From Trichosphaerium sp. ATCC 40318 (taxonomy: Eukaryota; Discosea; Flabellinia; Trichosidae), in NCBI GenBank assembly GCA_038496445.1, contig JALMLS010000556.1, forward strand, positions 186,001 through 250,000: a stretch of DNA of 64,000 bases, written 5' to 3'. The position numbers were made by a program, and so were the translations under genes. This document shows, piece by piece, positions 1 through 9,215 of the stretch. The notes below the pieces were generated by a model. The model had not been told where the DNA came from. It saw only the letters and a list, made by a program, of their open reading frames with translations, and did no database searches. Within the stretch, counting starts at the first letter, position 1. Every line of letters starts with the position of its first letter.

Positions 1-130
1 ACTTTTACGGTACTCCAGTACACATACTTACGTAGGTGCTGCTGATCAGATCTCAAACGCGCCACTGGCGATTGTGTTATTGTTTTTGTTGCTTTTTGCT
101 AGCAACGTGTTAAAAAACCCAATTTACCTT

Positions 131-340
131 CTAATTGGTACTTACGTGCCAATGAGTTACTGCTTTCGTTGTTTGTTGGCAAGATTCCAAGGTGTCAGTT
201 AAAGGAAGTATCTCTTCTTTCAATTGTGGTATATAGCGCATAGGTTGCCTATTACTATACTGTTGCTGTTGTTGAAGTGGATAAAGTTCCAAGGACTCAT
301 TTTGGTCTATACTTGAGTAGTTGAACGACATGGTAACCAA
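131..340 (-). CDS. 5' exons of an unidentified minus-strand gene (runs off the window edge)
   Basis: An open reading frame begins with ATG at 340 (a second ATG at 331) and encodes a Gln-rich N-terminus with a QQQQQ run. Reading leftwards, a good donor (GTAAGT) follows around 146. A possible short exon of about 33 bases lies between an AG near 67 and another GTAAGT near 32. The gene would therefore continue beyond base 1. I recognise no domain. The polyglutamine tract and lack of hydrophobic segments fit a soluble, perhaps nuclear protein, but that is inference. It could also be a chance frame. Confidence 0.35.
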   Translation of the reverse strand: MVTMSFNYSSIDQNESLELYPLQQQQQYSNRQPMRYIPQLKEEILPLTDTLESCQQTTKAVTHWHVSTN

Positions 341-664
341 CGGTTGTGGTGTTGAATGTCAACGTGGCTTTAAGTGCTGAAACTCGTTAAAACAATTCAG
401 AGAACTGACAACCAGTTGATCTGTAAGTGAAAGAAACGAGGCTCTAGACAAGATTGAAATCAATGTTTTTTGATACATACAAAATAAAGTTGTTGGTTTT
501 TCAAATAAACTATTGCAGTGCGTTTCGTTACTCTTTGTACTAATGCAAAAGGGTACGAAATACTCTTTTTTTTTATGTGTTACATACATAGTTTTGATTG
601 ATGATAACCTTCGAAAATGTCTTCGTTTATTTTTTTTTTCGGTTTTCAAAATTCCAAAATAAAA
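341..664. other. Intergenic, no gene seen
   Basis: AT-rich stretch between the 3' end of the methylsterol oxidase gene and the divergent start at 340. Frames here are short and contain homopolymer T/A runs. It probably carries the 3' untranslated region of the oxidase and the promoter of the edge gene. Confidence 0.5.
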
Positions 665-2077
665 TCAATGCAACTTTGCTCTATTTTGTTCTTCTTGTTC
701 AGCAGCTTGAGCAGCACGCTTTTGTTTGCGTCTGTAATATTTGACATCAGTGCCAAATACATAATCCCATATTTTAAAGGTTGAAGCAAAATTGCCAGTC
801 TAAAAGTGTCGTGTAAGCTCAAAAAAATAAAGTGTATCTCAAAGAAGTTACGATTTTTCTTTTGAAGTTAGATACGTACAAAAGTTTCGTGATGGTAGTC
901 ATGGTACTCAGCACCTGCCCACAATGGGAAGATTTGACTTGGAGCCCATGGAAATTCGTATCCACAGTGAGCTTCAACAGTTTGATACAAACGGAAGAAC
1001 AACCAAACCTAAAAAACCCGAGGTTAGTACAACGTATGAAAGGCCGTTAAATTCTTTAAAAGGGCGTGGCAAATGTCTACACACTAGTAACTTACCCACA
1101 AAGCGAACATGTGACGGCAAAATAGCAAAGGTCCAAGAATAGTGCCCATGCCAAGGAAAATGACTTCAACAAAATGAGCGTACTCAGCGGCCATACCAAA
1201 AGGTGCTATAATTCATTAGTACTGGAGTTACTTTAGAAAGCGATAAGGAGAGGAACCGGTACATAAGTAAGCCCGGTCCACGCTAAAAACTTTCAAAAAG
1301 ACTTTGGTTGATTGCCTCTGTTGAGAGGTGAAGGCGTGCAGCGAAGAGACTTGTATTCTGTACCTGCATGTTCGTGGTGTATTTTATGAATGTATTGATA
1401 CCAGAAACCAGCATGTAACAGGCGATGTACCCAGTAGAAATAAAAATCTTCGACTATGAAGCATCCTACAACCATAGCAGCGAGCGTTGATCTATATAAT
1501 AAAGACGTGAGTAGCTTTTAAATAAAATGATTGTCGGTTCAAAACAAAAGGCGCATGTCCCGAAAACGGAGGGTGAGCGACACGGGAGGCTTGTTTTGGT
1601 GCTAAGTTGGGACTTACACTGGTGGAAGTGGTAGACCTGCACGCATCCCAAGCATTTTTAAGAAAAAATGGCCTCCTCCGATTAGAATAGGTTCAATTAC
1701 GAAATGATTAAATACTACGCCACGGAAACAATTCATATGTACTGCTGACGTATTCAGTTTGTTCTATTGTACCGTAACTTGGTTAGTTTCGAAAAAACAA
1801 AAGCAAGTCGTAAAAAGTGAGAACGAGCGTAAAAAAAAGCGTGAATACCTTTTGGACCTTGTATTTTTGCATTGATGGCATTTGTTCAGCAATGTAGAAT
1901 GGAATATACCTAGTTTAGTGTTAAAGATACAATATTGTGCGCCATTAGCAGTTTATCGTACCAACCAAAGTAAAATAGCTCATGTAAGAGCAATGTGCCA
2001 CAAATTGACAATAAATCTTCGTTTACGTTATCTAGCAACCATGAGTATGTTTCCTCAACAACTGGTATTCCAGCCAT
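665..2077 (-). CDS. ERG25: C-4 methylsterol oxidase (ERG25/SMO type), multi-exon
   Basis: Predicted ER-membrane di-iron oxidase that removes the C-4 methyl groups of sterol precursors. The start is ATG at 2077 (MAGIPVVEETYSWLLDN). A roughly 52-bp intron (1910-1961) joins HELFYFGW to YIPFYIAEQMPSMQKYK, a typical family N-terminus. All three histidine clusters are present: HRLLH and HKIHH in the exon near 1293-1475, and YHDYHH near 890-910. The regions between them (NHFVIEPILIGGGHFF, FGMAAEYAHFVEVIFLG, VEAHCGYEFPW) are strongly family-like. The protein ends with STFKIWDYVFGTDVKYY and a charged tail. Roughly six or seven exons. All catalytic ligand positions I can see are intact. It is divergent to the aldehyde dehydrogenase, with 99 bp between start codons. 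The gene implies endogenous sterol synthesis. Confidence 0.92.
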
Positions 2078-2176
2078 GTTTGCAAGGTAGTTTTTACGAG
2101 GACTTGAGTCGAGGAGTGTTCAAAATTCAGTCTTTTACGACGCTTTTTTGTCATCTTTCTGCTGGTACTTTCTACA
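2078..2176. promoter_or_regulatory. Short bidirectional promoter between methylsterol oxidase and ALDH genes
   Basis: Only 99 bases separate the two divergent start codons (2077 minus, 2177 plus), so both promoters must lie here or within the first exons. No TATA element is evident by eye. Co-expression is inference. Confidence 0.55.
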
Positions 2177-5100
2177 ATGTACGACTGGAAGGATGTTATT
2201 GCGGGGATTATTGTAGACACCTTAGATTGGGTTTCCACCAACGTATTTTCGTCATGGACCCGCGTTTTTACAATTGTAGTCTCTATTGTTGTGATCTACA
2301 TCCTTAAAGCGCTCGCAGGTAACGTTACCAATATTTTGCGCATTTTCTTACAGCGTTCTCATTAGGAAGCTCGTGGACAAAGAGATATGCCGGTGAGAAG
2401 GTATTAAAACCTAGTTATGGCTGTTTTAACCAATGATTAGATATCTTGTGATGACGCTAAAAGTTTCACTCCTCACTTCAAGGTACGCAAATTACAAAAG
2501 ACGCAGTGTACGTACTAACATGCATTAAAGGGGAAGCGCATTGCTTGCTCAAATCCGGCTACAAGCAAAGACATTGGTGAAGATTTCGCTCCTGACAGCG
2601 ACGAGGTGGGTATTAGCTAACTTACCGTATTTGGCAAAAACTTGTCTCCAAAACAAAAGTAGCAGACTTCCGTTTGCTTCTCTATTGTAAAAACGCTTGT
2701 TTAGGACGCTGTCCCTTTTACTAATTTTTTTTTCGATACACTACCACTCAATCATGTCACTAACAGTTTGAATAGCTAGACCAATGTGTGAAAAATGCTA
2801 TGAAGGCACAGAAAGAGTTTGCCAAAACATCCTATGAAGAGGTGAGTCAAAAGAAATAAAAATTACACGCTCATTTTTTTTGTAATGTTTTGCTCACTTT
2901 TGTCTCTAGAGAAAAGCTATCCTTCTAGATCTTCTTGATATGGTCATTGAAAACCAAGATGATATTATTAAGATGTCACAACAAGATACAGGCAAAACAT
3001 GTATGTTTAAACGCTGTAAAACAAACAACTGCGCATCTCGATTTAGACATTTTATTTTTTTGATTTTCCTGCTTTGGAACCAATTTCTTCGCCTTGTAAA
3101 ACTTTGATTCTGCTTCCTATGTACCGTAGAAACTAAGAACCTCGTTTAGATTTTGAGGCACTATCCGGTGAGATTCTTATTACTTGTGAAAAGATCAGAT
3201 ACACAGTAAACAACGGTGAAGATATCTTGAAAGACGACTACAGAAAAGTACCAGCTTTAATGGGCCATAAAATTGGTAAATGCACATACCACCCATTGGG
3301 AGTAATCTTGGCTATCATTCCATGGGTACATAAACTATTAACCAATTGGTAAACCAGTTGACACGGACACCAATTTTTTTAAAGACTTTTTCAGCTTCTT
3401 GTTCATTCAGTCGCTTTTTCGCTTTCCAGAGAACTCTACTTTCTGATTTTTTTGCGTGTTTGTTCAATGACAACTCATAGGTTTTAAACCTTGACGAATT
3501 ACCAAGTGTAGAGTGCTTACTTTTTTTAGAACTATCCTTTCCATAATTGCTTTTCTCCTGTCATTTCATCATTGTTCTGCGGAAATGCTACTCTAGTTAA
3601 GCTTTCTGAATGCGCTACAAATTGCCGTAGATACTACCAACGCTTGGTTCAACGCGTTCTTGAACGTCGTGGACATGATCCAAACCTCGTTCAATTCTTA
3701 CCAGGGTACGTCATCAAAATAAAATCCTTTTAAACTTTTTACTGTTACAACAAACAAATTATTAACAATTTCGCTTAGTTATGGAGATACTGGTGCTGCC
3801 CTTGTAAATCACCCTGGTGTTAACAAAATCATATTTATTGGTTCACCTGGTGTTGGAAAGAAGGTCATGATTGTAAGTACTTGAACAAAAAAGAAAATCC
3901 AAAATCGTTAGTTTCTGATTTACTCACTTTCCTTCATAGAATGCTGCAGAAAATTTGACAGATGTCATCCTTGAACTTGGTGGTAAGGATCCTTGCATCA
4001 TCCTAGATGACGCTCGTCTCGATATTGCAGTAGATCTTGCTCTTCGTGTAAGTATATATTCAGTTTGCGTACATTACCTTTAAATCTTACTTCTTTTTAT
4101 TAGGGTAATTTCTGGAACTGTGGTCAAAATTGTATTGCTATTGAACGTATCTACGTTCAACGTAATATTCATGATAAGTTCTTAAAGAAGATTCTAGATA
4201 AATTAGCTGTACTCAAGCAAGGCAAGCACAAGATTGTTTTACTCCTTTTGTTGCAACAAGAAAAAAAGATGTGAAATCTAATGTTAATTGTAGGTTTCTC
4301 ACTTGAACACCACGATCAAGTATTCGGTTCCATGACTATGCCACCTCAATTAGAGAAAGTACAACGTATGGTCCAAGGTGCAGTCGATGAAGGTGCCAAA
4401 ATTGCCCACGGTGGTTACCACGATAAGGCTAAAGGTAAAACTACTTCGCTTGCAACTTTTCCATCTAAACTTTTCTTGTTAAGGCGGTCTCTACTTTGTA
4501 CCTACTGTACTAACTGGTGTTACTCGCGATATGCATATCCATAACGAAGAAGTATTCGGACCTGTTATGCTTATTGTTCCTTTCGATAAGGATGAAGAAG
4601 CAATCGAATTGGTACAACTACACCGCACCTTTTGTTCTGTCTTTTTGTACTTTCTTCTTACTTTATTCTACAGGCAAACTCAACAGCTTACGGTCTATGT
4701 TGCTCTGTATTGGGTAGCCTTTCAAGAGCTGAAAGGATAGCCAAGGAGGTTATCAGCGGTATGGTAGTCATTAACGATTTTGGTCTTCCATATTTGTTGC
4801 AAGATATGCCTTTTGGTGGTGCCAAGGTAAATTGTTTATCCTATGTTTCTTCTAGCTCTATTAAAACTGTTCCTGTTTACCCTCATGTACTAATATGGCT
4901 CTTATAGATGTCTGGATTTGGACGATTCAATGGACCTGAAGGTCTTAAAGGATTATGTCGCCTTCAAACTGTTTGTACTGAGCGCTGGTTTGTTAAATTT
5001 TTCCCTGATGAGTTTATCACTCCTGCTTTCATGAGGTACCCCTTTTGACTCTTTTTTTGTTATTATTTTATAATTAGCATCTACTGCTACTGGTAAAAAC

Positions 5101-5483
5101 TGCCTTGTTAAACAGCATAATTAAACTAAACAAGAAAAACAAGAACTTTTTTGTTCAAAACTATTTCCTTTCGCCTTCGTTTTGGGTATGTGGTTAAAAT
5201 ATTAGACTAAGAACACTATAAAAATTTCTTAAAACGTCTTTTATCACCATACCATCAACTTATAAGTCCTCAGTATTCGTGCATTTCCATACTTAAAACT
5301 TTTACCTTTTTCCTCTTTTTTTCTTTTTTTGTTGTTAATGTTTTTTTGCATAGATATCCTCAAGGAAAACAAAGTGTTTCTATAATGACAGGCGCAATAA
5401 GAATGATTTATGGATTTTCATGGACTACACGTATTTCAAGTGTTTTCAGTATAATTAAGGCGTTCATTTTTGAAAAAAATTAA
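2177..5483 (+). CDS. Membrane-anchored aldehyde dehydrogenase, ALDH22/MSC7 type
   Basis: NAD(P)-dependent aldehyde dehydrogenase in about ten exons. Exon 1 (from ATG 2177) carries a hydrophobic segment (FTIVVSIVVIYILKALAG) serving as an N-terminal membrane anchor, as in plant ALDH22A1 and yeast Msc7. Later exons give the Rossmann-fold and catalytic motifs: HPLGVILAIIPW joined to NYPFHN, IIFIGSPGVGKK (nucleotide binding), LELGGKDPCIIL (catalytic Glu) and NCGQNCIAIER (catalytic Cys). EEVFGPVML, LPFGG-like MPFGGAK and SGFGRFNGPEGL follow. The C-terminal exon after a roughly 310-bp intron adds RYPQGKQSV and a hydrophobic tail ending at TAA 5481-5483. Active-site residues appear intact, so it is probably functional. 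The substrate is unknown; fatty or sterol-derived aldehydes at the ER are plausible inference given the divergent sterol oxidase gene. Confidence 0.9.
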
Positions 5484-5852
5484 AAAGCTCATCGATAAAA
5501 ATAAATAACAAAACAAAAAATGCAAAAGGTTTTCGTCGTGCTCTTTTACATGCTATTGTACCAAGTCATTGTCAGCATTGTACCAAATTTTATGAGTGTA
5601 TTTTAGCATGAATTCATCGAGCAGTTGTTGCAAGCCTTTAAGCACGTACACCGTACCTTTCAGCGTAGGTAGGATTTAATAGATTTGTGCTTTACCTCAT
5701 AGAAGAGAAAGCGGTACTTGTACGTGCGCCATACATTTACGAATTGACTGTGAAGACAAGGCGTTTTGATCAGGCCAAAACCAGATTTTGTCGACCAAAA
5801 ACTTTCTCCGTATCTGGAAAACGTGCAAAAGCAACTTCATCCCGTGAACACC
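5484..5852. other. Intergenic, no confident gene
   Basis: Between the ALDH stop and the next likely start. A frame from 5766 is open into the next gene and could extend its N-terminus by 29 residues, so the start of that gene is ambiguous here. Confidence 0.4.
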
Positions 5853-6672
5853 ATGGCAGCTATTTTGATTATCCTCGGGTCTGCAGCACTAACTCCATGG
5901 GTAGTTGCAAGCGTCCGTGAGCACAAAGCAAGTACGTTCTGTACATTAACATACAAACCACTTCCAAGCCTTCTTAACGCGTTGTTCTTGCAGGAAAGAT
6001 TGCTAACGGAAAGGTTGCCATATTACACAAAGGAACTCTTGACATTACCGTCGACAATGGGCGTAAACTATCCAACAAACTAACAAAGAACCCACGGAAC
6101 TTTGTTAAAGTTAAAGTATGGGATACAATTAGTGAAAGTGAACCGAAAAAAACAACAAAAACAACGAATGTTCAGCAATATGGTGCACGAAACTAGAGCC
6201 TATACATATAAAAGCACAAAGGTCAACCATTGTTCGTGGAATTCAAGATACGAAGAAAGAGATGTAGTGGTACGAGCAAGACAGTTGGAAAAGCGATTGT
6301 AAATATACACCGATTCGATGATTTGAGCGATGCTTTTGATGGGAGCTTCGATCTTAAGTTACACTCTACTCATTATGGAAGTGTCAAGCGTCCTGTACTA
6401 CGTGTCAAGATGGAATATACACCTGAAGGTATAATCAGAGAAGGAGATAGTTTAGTATCTAAGAAGCACGTTGATGTTAGGTACGAAAACAAAACGATTA
6501 ACAGTTTCTTGTATTCTTATTGTTTTTTTTTTGTTCATGTCGGTTAACCTTTCCACTTTCTTGCAGTATGCATGATGAGCATTCAGAAGAAGATCTAAAG
6601 GACAGTAATATAACTCAAGCTACCGTTGTACTGTACAGATTAAAATACAATCATCGATTTTTAAGTATGTGA
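5853..6672 (+). CDS. Probable C2-domain-like protein with N-terminal hydrophobic segment
   Basis: Start taken at ATG 5853 (an in-frame ATG at 5766 is the alternative). Residues 1-20 are hydrophobic (MAAILIILGSAALTPWVVAS), a signal peptide or membrane anchor. After an intron at 5932-5993 comes HKGTLDITVDNGRKL and NPRNFVKVKVWD, the opening strands of a C2-like sandwich. Downstream, TVGKAIVNIHRFDD and FDGSFDLKL match the usual closing strands (IGKA...FDGWYDL), followed by LRVKMEYTPEG. After the last intron the C-terminus ends at TGA 6670-6672. The exon structure between about 6120 and 6260 is unresolved, because each frame meets a stop or needs a frame change. Canonical calcium-binding aspartates are not obvious. 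Membrane association is inference from the domain. Confidence 0.55.
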
Positions 6673-6879
6673 ATTTTAGCAAGGATTCGTTGACTGTTTA
6701 ATTTAATAATTATGTTATCGTAATAAGTTGTTTTTGGGAATGCGTACAATTTAAGATAGTGCACATTTCGTGATTGCAACAAGTGATTTATTTAACATAC
6801 AGTACACTTACATTTCGAGCACATTAATGTGCTTGCAAATGATTTAAACTGTTCGGCAAGTACCAATTCACCACAGGTA

Positions 6880-7797
6880 TTAGTCAACTTGACATATTTC
6901 ATCTTGTTCATTTGTAGTTATCCACATGCTTCCAAATCCCCCATCTCCAGGAATCCCTACAATTTGTGCTTTTGTATGAGGTCTCTCTTCAGGATTCTTA
7001 TCATGCATATACTCAAAATAATTGCTCCACCCTCGAAGAGTAGCTACTTTATCATTGTAATAGGGTTCTTCTAGAATCCAAGGAAACAGCTCTTTATAGG
7101 TAGAATAGAACTCTTTACCTTTGTCCACCATGGCTTGATTGTAAGAACTGAAAATAAGACAGCCAAGAGGTTTGTGACCAAATAAATTTAGGCACGTTTT
7201 ATCCTTTATGTCTGATGCCTTAGTATCATCAGTGGCGTTACAGACAACAGTTATTTCAGCGAAAGTCTCTTGTGGCGTGCCATCATCTGTTCCTTTCATC
7301 ATCAACAGCTTAAGTATTGAAAAGTGTCTTTTTTTCTTCCTTCTTGCTTCTGTATTCACTCTACTTGCTTCCCTTAGATAAGGACCCCATTCTGTCAGAC
7401 ATGATTGATCACATGCTAGCACAGATAACTCCTTATTGCTATTTAGAAGAGAGATAATTGATTCTAAATTGTTTTTGTTGAATATTGTTTTGACACGTTT
7501 ATTATCGTTGTATTTATCTATCATGTCCTTAGGCATCTTGGTGGTATCAACGTCCTCATTGTGAAGATGGAAATAGTCAAGTATGATGTCACGAAGTGAC
7601 GGAAAGTTAGAAGCTGTTATTTTTTGTATGTAAACCACTTGGTTTATCTGTTTCAGGCGAGATATTAGTTTTACGCCGTTTTTGAACTCTTCATGTCCTA
7701 GCTCGTCTTTCGCTGTAGCGACAACCCAAAATTGCGGTCTTGCGATGTAATCCATTGAAACGTGAACAAGTTGTACTTTTCTCACAAATTTAAACAC
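6880..7797 (-). CDS. Uncharacterised 305-residue intronless protein
   Basis: A single uninterrupted frame from ATG 7797 to the stop at 6880, which is unusual among the intron-rich neighbours. No signal peptide or membrane segment is visible. The sequence looks globular: an N-terminal strand-rich segment (PQFWVVATAKDELGHEEFKN), a Lys/Asn-rich helical middle, and a C-terminal part with GCLIFSSYNQAMVDKGKEFY and GWSNYFEYMHDKNPEERPH. I do not recognise the family. The lack of introns could reflect recent acquisition or retroposition, but base composition does not stand out by eye. Confidence 0.6.
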   Translation of the reverse strand: MFKFVRKVQLVHVSMDYIARPQFWVVATAKDELGHEEFKNGVKLISRLKQINQVVYIQKITASNFPSLRDIILDYFHLHNEDVDTTKMPKDMIDKYNDNKRVKTIFNKNNLESIISLLNSNKELSVLACDQSCLTEWGPYLREASRVNTEARRKKKRHFSILKLLMMKGTDDGTPQETFAEITVVCNATDDTKASDIKDKTCLNLFGHKPLGCLIFSSYNQAMVDKGKEFYSTYKELFPWILEEPYYNDKVATLRGWSNYFEYMHDKNPEERPHTKAQIVGIPGDGGFGSMWITTNEQDEICQVD

Positions 7798-8081
7798 TTA
7801 ATGCCAGCGATGAAATGAACACACAAAGGTGAACCCATAACTGTCTTCGTTGCGCAAAAATAACAATGTTTGTCTTAAAAACTATTCAAACCCGCTCCCG
7901 CTATCACTCAATCGCAGTTTCACTGATATATTAGCGCGTAAGCGAGTTTAGATGCTTATTGCGTGATTTGAGTAACTTCAAAAATAGCGTCAAAAAGTCG
8001 CAAACTTGACGGAATGCGACAAAAATAAATTCTGAGTTCACTACCTTTATTTAATAGTAACAATGGTTTGTGCAGCATAAA
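7798..8081. other. Divergent intergenic region
   Basis: About 280 bases between two divergent start codons (7797 minus and 8082 plus). No coding signal. Presumed to contain both promoters. Confidence 0.4.
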
Positions 8082-8945
8082 ATGAAAGCAAGTAATCGAC
8101 ACAGCGCTTTAGCGAGAAGCGCATTTCATAATTACGCTTCGGGGCTTACCGCTGGTATGGTATCTGCCCTTAGCGGCTATCCGCTCGATGTTTTACGAGT
8201 AAGTCGTAATTTAGCGCTTTATTTTAAACAAACGCTATAATATTACGTTGTAATACCTCTACAGGTTCGTTTCCTCTTTGACACACCACGACGAAACCTT
8301 TTTAATGGCGCTACATTCACTATTTGCCATCAACTAGTAAAAGCAGGTCTTGTATGGCCTATACAGAGGAGTATTGAAGACGAATTAAAGAAATACCCAA
8401 GTCTACCTTTTCAAGCGGTTATATCAGGAAGTATTGGTTCTGTAGTCCCTTCTGTGCTACTGAACCCACTTAATGTCATAAAAGTACGATATATGGAGTC
8501 TCACGTGCCTTTAAAGTTTAATGGAATTTGGAAATCCTTAATTGAAAAAGAAGGCTTAAAATGGCTTACACGTGGTATGCAAGTAACAGTTGTACGAGAC
8601 TTGGTTTGGGGTGCTGTATACTTTCCAACGTATGAGTACTTGAGCAAAATGTTACAAGATAATGAAGATTCATCATATTGGATGTCAAAGGTCACTTCTA
8701 TGGCTTGTTCTGCTGCTTTTGCTACAGCACTTGCTTCTGGTATAGATGCAGTAAGATTGCTACAAATGAGAGCACCAAAGAAATGTGGAAATTATATATC
8801 TCTATGGCCTGCTATACAAGCAGCAAATAGACCTTCTATGAGAAACTTAAGAGCAACATTTATTGGTGTTCTTCGTGTTACTCTTACAACTGTATTGAGT
8901 CATTTGACCTATTTGAAGCTTATGCAACTAGCTCCAAAAGATTAA
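8082..8945 (+). CDS. Divergent mitochondrial carrier family protein
   Basis: Two exons (intron roughly 8198-8264) give about 265 residues, slightly shorter than the usual 300. The threefold carrier architecture can be followed. Repeat 1 has GYPLDVLRVRF, a classical Px[DE]xx[KR] signature. Repeat 2 has LNPLNVIKVRYM, with Asn replacing the acidic residue. Repeat 3 has SGIDAVRLLQM, with Gly replacing the Pro. GLTAGMVSALS matches the first helix. The carrier would sit in the mitochondrial inner membrane. Degenerate signatures in repeats 2 and 3 resemble outer-membrane or atypical members (SLC25A46/Ugo1-like behaviour) more than nucleotide or keto-acid carriers. Substrate cannot be assigned. Confidence 0.8.
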
Positions 8946-9215
8946 TATTTATTAATGGTATAATAAAACAAATGGTATACAAAAAAAACAGTAGATATTA
9001 TAAATAGCTATACAATTGCCGTCAATACAACCAACACAACTTTACACTTAACAAAAGTGTTGTAGACTATCCTGTCTAATAAATACGTTCGGGGTATTAC
9101 ATTCCGCGAGCGACATTTGGGTCAGCGAACCCATAATAGTTTTTTTTTGTACTTTGGGCTGATTAAGTAACCTCCAGCTGGCTTATACTATTTTGGTTGT
9201 TAATGCGCTGTGTTG
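8946..9215. other. Intergenic, no gene seen
   Basis: Region between the carrier stop and the next gene, containing aataaa-like polyadenylation sequence near 8960 and T runs. Nothing else recognised. Confidence 0.4.

Noticed and set aside
2032-2241. 69-codon minus-strand frame overlapping both divergent genes
   Set aside because: It overlaps the first exons of the sterol oxidase and ALDH genes in another frame, both of which are well supported.
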